64,000 nt of DNA, taken from positions 71,941 to 135,940 of the forward strand of contig DASVUH010000018.1 of the NCBI GenBank assembly GCA_036387135.1. Reading direction: 5' to 3'. This DNA comes from JALZCH01 sp036387135 (GTDB lineage: Bacteria > Acidobacteriota > Blastocatellia > Pyrinomonadales > Pyrinomonadaceae). Numbering within the stretch: the stretch's first letter is position 1; each line of letters opens with the position of its first letter. Made by a program: the position numbers and the translations under genes. This document shows positions 44,398-52,352 of the stretch, piece by piece. The notes under the pieces were generated by a model that made no database searches, was not told where the DNA came from, and saw only the letters and a list, made by a program, of their open reading frames with translations.

Positions 44398-44955
44398 TTA
44401 AACGGCAATAACTTCGATTTCCGGGTCAATTTCCTCTTTAATCATATTTTCAATCGCCATCAGCGTTCCGGTCAGAGATGACGGACACGAACCGCAAGCG
44501 CCTTGATAACGGATTTTTAAAGTGTGGTCGTCGAGGCTCAAAACTTCGAGCCAGCCGCCGTCGCTCGCCAGATACGGGCGAATTCGGTCGTCGAGCATTT
44601 CGTTGATTTGCATCAAACGAGGATCGTCGCTCGTCACGGCGGCAATCGCGCCGCCAACCGAAGCTGCGGCAGCGGTTTGAGTTTTAACCGATTCGGCGGC
44701 GCGAATCGGCACCGCAAGCGCGGGCAAAACGTCGTCCCAATCGGTTTCATCGGTTTTTTCGACGGTAATCATTTTGTCCATATAAAAAACCGAAACAATG
44801 TCGCCGACTTCAAACAGAGCTTTGGCGAGCGTGTCCGATTTGGCGTCTTCCGCCGATTGAAACGAATGCGAAGTGCCGTAACTGACGGGTTCGCGCAAAA
44901 TAAATTTAACCGCGTTCGGATTCGGAGTTTCCTGTATATCTGCAATTTTTGGCAT
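44398..44955 (-). CDS. Nfu-type iron-sulfur carrier protein
   Basis: A 185-residue protein with an Nfu N-terminal domain (TPNPNAVKFILREPVSYG) and a C-terminal NifU-like domain with the cluster-binding CxxC (QGACGSCPSSL, about residues 155-165). Nfu proteins accept [4Fe-4S] clusters from the assembly machinery and deliver them to target enzymes. The central region is Ala-rich and variable. Endonuclease III encoded nearby at 46179 is an iron-sulfur client type. Confidence 0.92.
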   Translation of the reverse strand: MPKIADIQETPNPNAVKFILREPVSYGTSHSFQSAEDAKSDTLAKALFEVGDIVSVFYMDKMITVEKTDETDWDDVLPALAVPIRAAESVKTQTAAAASVGGAIAAVTSDDPRLMQINEMLDDRIRPYLASDGGWLEVLSLDDHTLKIRYQGACGSCPSSLTGTLMAIENMIKEEIDPEIEVIAV

Positions 44956-45030
44956 TTTGTATAAAAACTTTCTCTATTTCTTTTCCATTATAAATCTTTA
45001 CAAAAAAATCTGCATTTAAGATTAGCAATA

Positions 45031-45044
45031 AAACGCTGGCGTTT
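45031..45044. promoter_or_regulatory. Short palindrome upstream of bshA
   Basis: AAACGC, TG, GCGTTT: a perfect 6-bp-arm palindrome 32 bp before the bshA ATG, extended on both sides by TTAGC and GCTAA with a bulge. It could be an operator or a small 5'-leader hairpin; no regulator is known. Confidence 0.35.
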
Positions 45045-45076
45045 GCTAACATCCTTAGCGTTAACGAAAAATTAGA

Positions 45077-46243
45077 ATGAACATCGGAATTACAGTTTAT
45101 CCGAGCTTTGGCGGGAGCGGCATTGTCGGTTCGGAATTGGGAAAAGAATTGGCGGCGCGCGGTCACACGGTTCATTTTATCGCTTCGGCTGTTCCGTCGC
45201 GCGGACTCCAACTCAGCGAGCGCATTCGATTTCACGAAGTCGAAATGATGTCGTACCCGCTGTTTGAGCATCAGCCGTACACGCTGGCTCTGGCGACGAA
45301 AATGGCGACCGTCGCGCGTTCGGAAAATCTCGATTTACTGCACGTTCATTACGCGATTCCGCATTCGATCAGCGCGATTCTCGCGCGCGAATCAATCAAA
45401 CAGCGCCGTTATCTGCCCGTTATTACGACTTTGCACGGAACGGACATCACGCTCGTCGGTTCCGACCGCTCGTATTTGCCGATTACGCGCTACGCGATTT
45501 CCGAATCGGACGGCGTAACGAGCGTGTCGCGTTTTTTGAAAGAAGCGACGATTCAGATGTTCGATTACGACGAAATAGAAGTAATTCCGAATTTCATCTG
45601 CGCCGAAGCGTATTCGCGCCACGAAGATTCGCCGATTCACAGGCAATTTGCGCCGAACGGCGAAAAATTGCTGACGCACGTTTCAAACTTTCGCCCGGTC
45701 AAACGCCCGCTCGATTGCGTCGAGATTTTCGCCCGCGTTTTAAACAAAGGAATAAAAGCCAGACTTTTAATGGTCGGCGACGGACCGGAGCGTTCCGCAA
45801 CGCAGCACCGAGCGGAAAAATTAGGAATTGCCGCGCATTGTTCGTTCGTCGGCAAACAGGGACAGATCAATGATTATCTGGGCATTTCCGACGTTTTGCT
45901 GCTGCCTTCGGAACAGGAATCTTTCGGTCTTGTGGCTCTTGAAGCGATGGCTTGCGAAGTTCCGGTTATAGCTTCGCGCGTCGGCGGCATCCCGGAAGTC
46001 GTGACCGACGGCGAAACCGGATTTTTGAGCGAAATCGGCAACGTCGAAAAAATGAGTGAAGACGCCGCGCGGATTTTATCCGACGACGATTTGCGCCGCG
46101 AAATGGGCGCAAGAGCTAGAAAGTCCGCCATTGCGCGTTATTCGACCGAGCTAGTGATTCCGAAATACATAGAATTTTATGAGCGAGTCCTCCAGCGCAG
46201 CCAGAGCGAGCGAAATTCAGCCGCAAACGGAAACAATTTTTGA
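45077..46243 (+). CDS. bshA: N-acetyl-alpha-D-glucosaminyl L-malate synthase (bacillithiol pathway)
   Basis: A 388-residue GT4-family glycosyltransferase. It joins UDP-GlcNAc and L-malate, the first step of bacillithiol synthesis. The N-terminal signature MNIGITVYPSFGGSGIVGSE and the motif HVHYAIPHSISA are typical of BshA, as are NFRPVKRPLD and the donor-site ESFGLVALEAMACEVPV. It heads a run with nth, a Trm112-like gene and a GT9 gene. BshB and BshC are not in this window. Confidence 0.94.
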   Translation: MNIGITVYPSFGGSGIVGSELGKELAARGHTVHFIASAVPSRGLQLSERIRFHEVEMMSYPLFEHQPYTLALATKMATVARSENLDLLHVHYAIPHSISAILARESIKQRRYLPVITTLHGTDITLVGSDRSYLPITRYAISESDGVTSVSRFLKEATIQMFDYDEIEVIPNFICAEAYSRHEDSPIHRQFAPNGEKLLTHVSNFRPVKRPLDCVEIFARVLNKGIKARLLMVGDGPERSATQHRAEKLGIAAHCSFVGKQGQINDYLGISDVLLLPSEQESFGLVALEAMACEVPVIASRVGGIPEVVTDGETGFLSEIGNVEKMSEDAARILSDDDLRREMGARARKSAIARYSTELVIPKYIEFYERVLQRSQSERNSAANGNNF

Positions 46244-46898
46244 AGAAAAGCCGCTCCGCTACATCATCCAAAACCTCGAAGCGACATTCGGCGAGCCGCA
46301 ATTAAAACAAAAAAGCGCGCCGCTCGATATGCTCGTGAAAATAATTTTGTCGCAGGCGACGACCGACGTTTTGAGCGCTCAGACATTCGCGGCTTTGAAA
46401 AAGCGTTTTAAAACGTGGGAAAAAGTTTTGGCGTCAAGCGAAGGTGAAATTGCGGAAACAATCAAGCTCGGCGGTCTGGCAAATCAAAAATCGAAAGTCA
46501 TCAAAGATTTGCTAAGTCAAATCAAAGAGCAGCACGGCTCGCTGGATTTAAATTTTTTGCACGATTTGCCAAACGGCGAAGCTGTCGAATATTTGCAGCA
46601 ATTTCGCGGAATCGGTCCAAAAACCGTCGCCTGCACGTTATTGTTTGCCTGTCACAAAGACATTTTCCCGCTCGACACGCATATTTTTCGGGTTCTGCGC
46701 CGCGTTGGGATTGTGCCGCCGAAATGTTCAGACGCGCGAGCGCATGAAATTCTGGACAAAATTGTTCCCGCCGGAAAATTTTATTCGCTGCACGTTAATT
46801 TGATTCGTCTGGGCAGAAAAATCTGTCGCCCGAAAGAACCGCTTTGCGAACGCTGCCCGATTGTTGAATACTGTGATTACGGCGGCAGCCGAATCTAA
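46179..46898 (+). CDS. nth: Endonuclease III
   Basis: A 239-residue base-excision repair glycosylase/AP lyase for oxidised pyrimidines. It has the helix-hairpin-helix LQQFRGIGPKTVACTLL with the catalytic Lys, the catalytic Asp in FPLDTHIFRVLRR, and a C-terminal [4Fe-4S] loop with C-x6-C-x2-C-x5-C spacing (CRPKEPLCERCPIVEYC). The N-terminal 25 residues overlap the end of bshA by 65 nt; a later start is possible. Confidence 0.94.
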   Translation: MSESSSAARASEIQPQTETIFEEKPLRYIIQNLEATFGEPQLKQKSAPLDMLVKIILSQATTDVLSAQTFAALKKRFKTWEKVLASSEGEIAETIKLGGLANQKSKVIKDLLSQIKEQHGSLDLNFLHDLPNGEAVEYLQQFRGIGPKTVACTLLFACHKDIFPLDTHIFRVLRRVGIVPPKCSDARAHEILDKIVPAGKFYSLHVNLIRLGRKICRPKEPLCERCPIVEYCDYGGSRI

Positions 46899-46915
46899 AT
46901 TGAGAGAGAAAATTA

Positions 46916-47092
46916 ATGCCGATAAATCCAGAGCTGTTAGAAATTCTCGTGTGTCCGGCTTGCAAAAACAAAGTCGAGTTAAAGCCGGACGAAAGCGGTT
47001 TAAAATGTGTTTCCTGCAAACGCGTTTATCCGATTGTTGACGATATTCCGGTGATGCTCGTTGACGAAGCGAAAATCGAAGAATCCGCTTGA
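46916..47092 (+). CDS. Trm112-family zinc-ribbon protein
   Basis: A 58-residue protein from ATG 46916 to TGA 47092. It has the two zinc-binding pairs CPAC and CVSC and the VYPIVDDIPVMLVDEA ending of the Trm112/YcaR family. The eukaryotic homologue activates methyltransferases; the bacterial role is less known. It lies 17 bp after nth and 13 bp before the GT9 start. Confidence 0.9.
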   Translation: MPINPELLEILVCPACKNKVELKPDESGLKCVSCKRVYPIVDDIPVMLVDEAKIEESA

Positions 47093-47105
47093 ATATGAAC
47101 TCAGA

Positions 47106-48230
47106 ATGCAGAGCCAGGTTTTGATTGACAAAACTCAAACAACGAACAACGAACAACGAACAACGAACCAAAGCGCATTCCGCATTCCGCACTGGGAAAA
47201 CGTTCGGCGTGTTTTGGTCGTTCGGCTGCGATCAATCGGCGATACGGTTTTGACGACTCCGGCGCTCATCGCTTTGCGGCGTTTTTTGCCAGACGCGCGG
47301 ATTGACGTTCTGCTTGAAGATTGGGTAGCGCCGGTTTTAGAAGGCTTTGACGCGGTTGATAACATTTTAACCGTCAAACGCGGCGATACGAAAGACCGTC
47401 TGCGAGCGATGTACGATTTGCGGCGGCGGGGTTACGATGTCGCTTTTAATCTTCACGGCGGCGCGACCGCCGGTTTTTTTTCGTTCGCTTCCGGCGCAAA
47501 ATATCGAGTCGGTTTCGACAATTACCGAAATCGTTTTTTTTACAATATTCTCGCGCCTCCGGCTTCGGAATTTTGGCGGCAGGAAAAAACGCATTCAGCC
47601 GAACAACAATTAGCTTTGCTGGGCTGGACGGGCGTTCCGGTCGCCGACAGACCGAAAACTCGTTTGACGGTGAAACCTGAGTTGGAAGATTTCGCCGCCC
47701 GCATTTTTCGTCAATACGAGATTGATGAGAAATACCCGTTCGCGTTGATTCATCCGGCATCGGTTTTTGCGACGAAACAATGGGCGGTGGAGAATTTTGC
47801 CGCCGTCGTGAAGCATTTGTATGATCGCGGAATTATTTCGGTCGCAGTCGGGACGAAAGACGATCTGCCGACGTTGATGGATTTATTCAACACTTCGCCG
47901 CTCGCGGTTTTGCTGCACAACAAAACTTTGCCGGAGATTACGGCAATGGCGGCGAAAGCGAAAGTTTTCGTCGGCAACGACAGCGGTATCGCGCACATTG
48001 CGGCTGCCGTCAGGACGCCTTCGGTGGTCATTTTCGGTTCGTCAAACGTCGAGCATTGGCGTCCTTGGAGTGACGCGCCGCACGAAGTCGTCACGGAAAA
48101 TCTGCCGTGCGCGCCGTGTTCGGGTTACAAGTGCGCGGAGTTTGACGAGCCGCAGTGTATTCGACGAATAACGGTCGAGCGTGTCACTGCGGCTCTTGAG
48201 AGAGTTTTGACTAAAAGCGGTCTCAATTAA
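47106..48230 (+). CDS. Glycosyltransferase family 9 (heptosyltransferase-like)
   Basis: A 374-residue GT9 enzyme. The nucleotide-binding start is VRRVLVVRLRSIGDTVLTTPAL, and VFVGNDSGIAHIAAA is the donor-site signature. GT9 members such as WaaC/WaaF add heptose to lipopolysaccharide core. The first 30 residues after ATG 47106 (QTTNNEQRTTNQSAFRIPH) are encoded by a repeat array and are probably not structured; the enzyme fold starts near VRRVL. The stop overlaps the convergent DUF4383 gene by 4 bp. Confidence 0.9.
   Translation: MQSQVLIDKTQTTNNEQRTTNQSAFRIPHWENVRRVLVVRLRSIGDTVLTTPALIALRRFLPDARIDVLLEDWVAPVLEGFDAVDNILTVKRGDTKDRLRAMYDLRRRGYDVAFNLHGGATAGFFSFASGAKYRVGFDNYRNRFFYNILAPPASEFWRQEKTHSAEQQLALLGWTGVPVADRPKTRLTVKPELEDFAARIFRQYEIDEKYPFALIHPASVFATKQWAVENFAAVVKHLYDRGIISVAVGTKDDLPTLMDLFNTSPLAVLLHNKTLPEITAMAAKAKVFVGNDSGIAHIAAAVRTPSVVIFGSSNVEHWRPWSDAPHEVVTENLPCAPCSGYKCAEFDEPQCIRRITVERVTAALERVLTKSGLN
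47138..47193. repeat. Heptamer mini-array inside the start of the GT9 gene
   Basis: Four or more units of AACAACG (47138-47169) followed by GCATTCC twice and a degenerate GCACTGG (47175-47195). The array is in the coding region and gives the low-complexity N-terminus. Unlike the others it lacks a clear inverted partner. Confidence 0.75.
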
Positions 48231-48661
48231 CGAGAAGCATCCGCCGGCAAACCGTCGCTGTTTCTCGCTACAAAGCCGAAATAAGCTGCAATCAGAGCAG
48301 ATCCGGCGTGGAGAATAATATCGAAGCCGTGAATCGGAACTAAACCGAAAAGCGTTTTAGTCGCTGGAATCAATCCGAGAATCGTCAGCAGACCATAAAC
48401 AACCGCCAAGCCTTGCGCGTAAAGACGCGAACCGCCGATGCTTCTCGAAGCCAGCAAACCCCAGATTCCGATTAAGATATGAACGAGGTTGTGCAGCACG
48501 TTAATCGGAAACAGCCCCAACAATAAACCGTGTGACGTATCGACGCTGACCGGACGCGCCGCGTGCAGCGCGTCATGCCCCCAGGACGCGCCGGGAATAA
48601 ATCCCAAAATGCCGACCAGCAAATAAATCACGCCAAAAATTAACGCAAATTTTCGTATCAT
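48227..48661 (-). CDS. DUF4383 membrane protein
   Basis: A 144-residue four-helix membrane protein with the DUF4383 pattern: FALIFGVIYLLVGILGFIPG, NVLHNLVHILIGIWGLLASRS, YAQGLAVVYGLLTILGLIP and ILHAGSALIAAYFGF. Function unknown. Convergent with the GT9 gene. Confidence 0.9.
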   Translation of the reverse strand: MIRKFALIFGVIYLLVGILGFIPGASWGHDALHAARPVSVDTSHGLLLGLFPINVLHNLVHILIGIWGLLASRSIGGSRLYAQGLAVVYGLLTILGLIPATKTLFGLVPIHGFDIILHAGSALIAAYFGFVARNSDGLPADASR

Positions 48662-48759
48662 TTGTTTTGCCTCCTAAGATTTTGCACTCTTTATAGCACT
48701 ATTCGTCAGCTTTTCAAACAATTTTTTGCATTTACCGTTTCTTTCGGAAGTCGGCTTGT

Positions 48760-48785
48760 TTCTTGACACTTTGCGCTCAGAAATT
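48760..48785 (+). repeat. 26-bp direct repeat, left copy
   Basis: Matches 50180-50205 at 25 of 26 positions. It contains TTGACA and the following 17-bp spacer, but the -10 box found at the right copy is absent here. It marks the left edge of an AT-richer 1.4-kb segment. Confidence 0.85.
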
Positions 48786-48908
48786 CGCCGAGTTAAATTG
48801 CACGCGAAGCGTTTACGCAAAAGTGTTTGTCGAGGATTTAAATATTTTAGAAACAATATTTTAGACACCAAAACTTTTATCTTGACAGGGGTGTGTGAGT
48901 GTGCGAGT

Positions 48909-49229
48909 ATGGGGGCGCATTCCACACTTCAACCAATCGGAGGCATAACTGAACATTCTAAAACGTTGGACAATAATTCGGCTTTATTGGCGGCTATCGT
49001 ATTTGGCGGATATTTGAATCCGCCAACTCGAACAATGTTCGTCGAAACTTTAGCGCAGGCTCAGCAAACATGTGAAGGATTTTGGATTAACAATATTTGG
49101 GAAACAACAGATGGAATAGGTATGAGCGGCGCTATGGTATGCGGCGGATCAGCCTATATTTGGGAAGCGACTATGGGATGCAATGATAACGGCATTTGCT
49201 ACATCACTGTTGCATATTATCAGCTTTAA
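48909..49229 (+). CDS. Small, probably exported Cys-containing protein, unknown
   Basis: A 106-residue protein if started at ATG 48909; the frame runs back to 48726, crossing the left direct repeat, and no start has a good ribosome site. A hydrophobic segment (ALLAAIVFGGYL) and an AQAQ cleavage-like site suggest export. The rest holds four Cys (TCEGFW, MVCGG, MGCNDN, GICY), which could form two disulfides. It lacks relatives I can name. It lies inside the direct-repeat-bounded segment and is followed by a membrane protein gene 29 bp later. Confidence 0.5.
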   Translation: MGAHSTLQPIGGITEHSKTLDNNSALLAAIVFGGYLNPPTRTMFVETLAQAQQTCEGFWINNIWETTDGIGMSGAMVCGGSAYIWEATMGCNDNGICYITVAYYQL

Positions 49230-49258
49230 ATTAATCAGGAAAATAAATGGAGGTCGAA

Positions 49259-50107
49259 ATGAAAGAATTACTCAAAAAAACAGGCATTTTTTCGGTTGCA
49301 GTGTTATTGCTGTTATTGGCGGCAATAGTTTTTGTCAAGTTCCTGCCTAACGTCTCTTTTACTGTTAATGCACAGACCCGGCAAGACAGCCAAGTACAAA
49401 AATCGGAATCGAAGTCCCTTCGTAAAAGTGCTGTTCTCGATAAAAACAAAGCCGGAGATGTTAGCATAGCTTTAACTAATATCAGAGCAGATGACTTAAT
49501 TAACATTCACCTAACGCAAGAAGCTAAAGTGCAAGCCGATGTTTTAACTATTGGCGCGTCAACCGGAATTATGCCGAATTTGGGCACAATCAGCTCCGAG
49601 TCGGCATTACAAGCAACAGCCGATACAATAACTTTTGACCGCCCGGACACGAGCGAAAAGATCGTTTTAAATATCCAAGTTCCGGCTCAGACAAAAGTTA
49701 AAGTTACGGTTAACGGAGACCATTTATTAAACAGCCGCTTAGAGTCCCCCATTGCCATAAGTGACGGAAAAATTGTTGAAGGCTCTAAAAATATGGGAAC
49801 GGCAATTATGAAAGCGAGTTTTCCCGGTCTTAAAAACAAGAAGATTGACAGCGGACCAAAAACGCTTGTTCCGTTTTCGCAGCTTGAGGTTTTGAGAAAA
49901 GCTGTGCCGGAAAATAACGTCGCTCTGCCTCAAGTTGCTTATGTAGAAATTGATGATAAAGGACTTGTACAGAAAGTTTCAAATATTGACGGAACTCCGG
50001 TTGCTCCAGAGGTAGAAAAAGCGTTGCGTAAATGGGAATTTGCCGTTTATAAAAAGAACGATCAACCAGCCAACGTTATTACTGCTATTAAATCGTCGGA
50101 TTGGTAA
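49259..50107 (+). CDS. Membrane-anchored protein with TonB-C-like end
   Basis: A 282-residue protein with GGAGG five bases before ATG 49259. One N-terminal membrane segment (SVAVLLLLLAAIVFVKFL, about residues 11-28), a long periplasmic part with a beta-rich middle (SEKIVLNIQVPAQTKVKVTVNG), and a C-terminal segment VAYVEIDDKGLVQKVSNIDG followed by EVEKALRKWEFAVYK, which resembles a TonB C-terminal domain. Codons are more AT-rich than in neighbours. Function unknown. Confidence 0.75.
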   Translation: MKELLKKTGIFSVAVLLLLLAAIVFVKFLPNVSFTVNAQTRQDSQVQKSESKSLRKSAVLDKNKAGDVSIALTNIRADDLINIHLTQEAKVQADVLTIGASTGIMPNLGTISSESALQATADTITFDRPDTSEKIVLNIQVPAQTKVKVTVNGDHLLNSRLESPIAISDGKIVEGSKNMGTAIMKASFPGLKNKKIDSGPKTLVPFSQLEVLRKAVPENNVALPQVAYVEIDDKGLVQKVSNIDGTPVAPEVEKALRKWEFAVYKKNDQPANVITAIKSSDW

Positions 50108-50127
50108 AGTATAAAAGCATCTGTGGC

Positions 50128-50170
50128 AGAAAGGCGCGCCAAAGGTTTCTTCGGCGCGCCTTTCTCTTTT
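50128..50170 (+). terminator. Terminator after the TonB-C-like gene
   Basis: A perfect 13-bp stem AGAAAGGCGCGCC (50128-50140) with its complement (50153-50165), loop of 12, followed by CTTTTAT. It separates the small segment from the ffh promoter. Confidence 0.88.
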
Positions 50171-50179
50171 ATACAGCGA

Positions 50180-50205
50180 TTCTTGACACTTTGCGCTCAG
50201 GAATT
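50180..50205 (+). repeat. 26-bp direct repeat, right copy
   Basis: The second copy of the repeat at 48760-48785. This copy overlaps the -35 box and spacer of the ffh promoter. Confidence 0.85.
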
Positions 50206-50211
50206 TATCAT
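50183..50211 (+). promoter_or_regulatory. Sigma-70-type promoter for ffh
   Basis: TTGACA (50183-50188), 17-bp spacer, TATCAT (50206-50211). Transcription would begin near 50218, about 29 nt before the ffh ATG at 50247. It probably drives the ffh-rpsP-khpA-rimM-trmD-rplS-rnhB run. Confidence 0.8.
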
Positions 50212-50246
50212 CAAAGTTTCGCCTCTATTGGCTGAACTGTATTGTT

Positions 50247-51770
50247 ATGTTCGAGTCGCTGTCAGACAAATTAAAACGAACTCTCAAAAACCTGCGCGGT
50301 GAAGGCAAACTCACGCCCGCGCACGTTGACGCCGCTTTGCGCGAAATTCGGATGGCTTTGCTCGAAGCCGACGTGAATTACAAAGTCGCCAAAGATTTTA
50401 TCCAGCGCGTCAAGGAAAAAGCCGAAGGGCAGGACGTTTGGCAGGATTTAAAACCGCACGAGCAAGTCGTCAAAATCGTTTACGACGAACTGGTCGAGAT
50501 TTTAGGCGGAACTTCGTCGCGTCTGGTTTTTACGAAAACGATTCCTAACGTAGTGATGGTTGTCGGTTTGCAGGGGTCGGGTAAAACGACTTCGACCGGA
50601 AAAATCGCGATGTGGCTGCGGAAAAATCAGGAACGCAAAACGATGGTCGTTTCGGTTGACGTTTATCGTCCGGCGGCGCGCGAGCAATTGAAAGTCGTGG
50701 CGAACGCGACCGGAACGGCGGTTTTTGACGACCGCTCGATAACAGAGCCGCTCGAAATCGTTCAAAGAGCAATACAGCAGGCGCAGCAAACCGGATACGA
50801 CACGCTGTTGATTGACACTGCCGGGCGTCTTGCGATTGACGATGTTTTGATGACCGAGCTTGAAGAAATCAAGCGAGTTTCTCGTCCGGTCGAAGTTTTG
50901 TTTGTCGCCGACGCGATGATCGGGCAGGACGCCGTTAAAACTGCCGAAGAATTTCACCGTCGAGTAGGAATTTCCGGCGTCGTATTGACGAAAATGGACG
51001 GCGACGCTCGCGGCGGCGCGGCGCTTTCAATTAATGAAGTTACGGGACAGCCCGTGAAATTTGTCGGCGTCGGCGAAAAATACGACGCGATTGAGCCGTT
51101 TTATCCGGATCGAATTGCCCAGCGCATTTTGGGAATGGGCGACGTTTTGACGCTGATCGAGCAAGTCCAGGACAAAATGGACGAGGACGAGGCGCAGCGG
51201 CAAATCGAGAAAATGTCGAAAAACGAGTTTACGCTCGAAGATTTTCGCGCGCAGCTCGGACAATTTAAAAAGCTCGGCTCGATGTCGAAATTGATGAAAA
51301 TGCTTCCCGAACAGCTTCTTGGCGGAATGGGAATGCCGGAATTGACCGACGAGCAGACAGAACAGATCGAAGCGCAGATGAAGCGCACCGAAGCAATCAT
51401 TGATTCGATGACGCGCACCGAGCGCAACAATTACAAAATCATTGACGCCAGCCGCAAAACCCGAATTGCCAAAGGTTCGGGAACGACGATTCACGATGTG
51501 AATATGCTCTTAAAGCAATACACCGAGATGCGCCAGATGATGTCGCAGATGAATCGTTCGGGTTTGTTCAAACAGGCGCTCGGCGGAATGGGCGGCGGAA
51601 TGATGAATAAATTAGGCGGAATGTTCGGCGGCGGAGGCGGAATGCCTTCAATGCCGGGAATGGGCGGCGGACTCGGCGGTTTGCTCGGCGGCGGAATGCC
51701 CGACGGAAATGGAAACGGCGAGCCGCAAAATCGAGTTAAAAAGAAGAAAAGACACAAGAAAAAACGGTAA
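50247..51770 (+). CDS. ffh: Signal recognition particle protein Ffh
   Basis: A 507-residue GTPase that binds SRP RNA and signal sequences of nascent membrane and exported proteins. The N domain (MFESLSDKLKRTLKNLRGEG) precedes the G domain with GLQGSGKTTS (P-loop), DTAGR and TKMDGDARGGAA. The M domain follows from about residue 300 with RMxxM-like helices. The C-terminus is an unusually Gly/Met-rich tail (GGMGGGMMNKLGGMFGGGGG) and a Lys-rich end. The stop codon lies in a heptamer hairpin. Confidence 0.97.
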   Translation: MFESLSDKLKRTLKNLRGEGKLTPAHVDAALREIRMALLEADVNYKVAKDFIQRVKEKAEGQDVWQDLKPHEQVVKIVYDELVEILGGTSSRLVFTKTIPNVVMVVGLQGSGKTTSTGKIAMWLRKNQERKTMVVSVDVYRPAAREQLKVVANATGTAVFDDRSITEPLEIVQRAIQQAQQTGYDTLLIDTAGRLAIDDVLMTELEEIKRVSRPVEVLFVADAMIGQDAVKTAEEFHRRVGISGVVLTKMDGDARGGAALSINEVTGQPVKFVGVGEKYDAIEPFYPDRIAQRILGMGDVLTLIEQVQDKMDEDEAQRQIEKMSKNEFTLEDFRAQLGQFKKLGSMSKLMKMLPEQLLGGMGMPELTDEQTEQIEAQMKRTEAIIDSMTRTERNNYKIIDASRKTRIAKGSGTTIHDVNMLLKQYTEMRQMMSQMNRSGLFKQALGGMGGGMMNKLGGMFGGGGGMPSMPGMGGGLGGLLGGGMPDGNGNGEPQNRVKKKKRHKKKR

Positions 51771-51843
51771 TAAGTAATTAGTAATAAGTAATTAGTTTAA
51801 TTAGTTGCTTATTACTGATTACTTATTACTAATTACTTATTAC
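51767..51843. repeat. Heptamer inverted array between ffh and rpsP
   Basis: Left arm units GTAATAA, GTAATTA, GTAATAA, GTAATTA (51767-51796); right arm the reverse complement (51814-51843), matching at 29 of 30 positions, with a loop of 17 bp. The first unit contains the ffh stop codon. A transcript of this operon would carry a very stable hairpin 9 nt before the rpsP ATG. Confidence 0.92.
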
Positions 51844-51852
51844 CAGAAAAAT

Positions 51853-52122
51853 ATGTTAGGAATCAGCTTGATGCGCATGGGCGCGAAGAAAAAACCGTTT
51901 TACCGCATTGTGGTGAAAGAAAAACGCTCAAAGCGCGACGGCGCATATTTGGAAAACGTCGGCACTTATAATCCGATGACTAATCCGGCGACCGTTGATC
52001 TGAAACACGAACGGATTCAGTATTGGATTTCAGTCGGCGCGCAGCCGACCGAAACAGTCGCCAGCTTGATTAAACACAACCCGGCTGCGGCTATTGAAAC
52101 AACCGAAACAGCAACGGCTTAA
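51853..52122 (+). CDS. rpsP: 30S ribosomal protein S16
   Basis: An 89-residue ribosomal protein of the small subunit. ATG 51853 begins MLGISLMRMGAKKKPFYRIVV, matching S16; the frame is open upstream only because it runs through the repeat. The signature ERIQYWISVGAQPTETV is present. Short Ala/Thr-rich C-terminal tail. Overlaps khpA by one base (TAATG). Confidence 0.97.
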   Translation: MLGISLMRMGAKKKPFYRIVVKEKRSKRDGAYLENVGTYNPMTNPATVDLKHERIQYWISVGAQPTETVASLIKHNPAAAIETTETATA

Positions 52123-52352
52123 TGCGAGAAGCGGTCGAAAATCTGGTCAAAATGCTCGTCAGCGAGCCTGAAGCGGTCGAAGTCGGCGAATCGGAAGATC
52201 GCGGCGCGACTCGAATCAGCGTGCGCGTCGCCTCCGGCGATATGGGCAAGCTGATCGGGCGCGACGGGCGAACAATTCGCGCTCTTCGTTCGATTTTGCA
52301 CGCCGTCAGCCAGAAACAAGGGCGCAGGTTTGTGCTTGATGTGGTCGAGTGA
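52122..52352 (+). CDS. khpA: KH-domain RNA-binding protein KhpA
   Basis: A 76-residue single-KH-domain protein with the motif GKLIGRDGRTIRALRSIL. In other bacteria KhpA forms a complex with KhpB and binds many RNAs, affecting division and the envelope. The position between rpsP and rimM is the conserved one. Overlaps rimM by 4 bp. Confidence 0.95.
   Translation: MREAVENLVKMLVSEPEAVEVGESEDRGATRISVRVASGDMGKLIGRDGRTIRALRSILHAVSQKQGRRFVLDVVE

Noticed and set aside
51767..51843. Possible CRISPR-like or phase-variable tandem repeat
   Set aside because: Units of 7 bp with an inverted second half and no spacers are not a CRISPR array; no cas genes are in the window.
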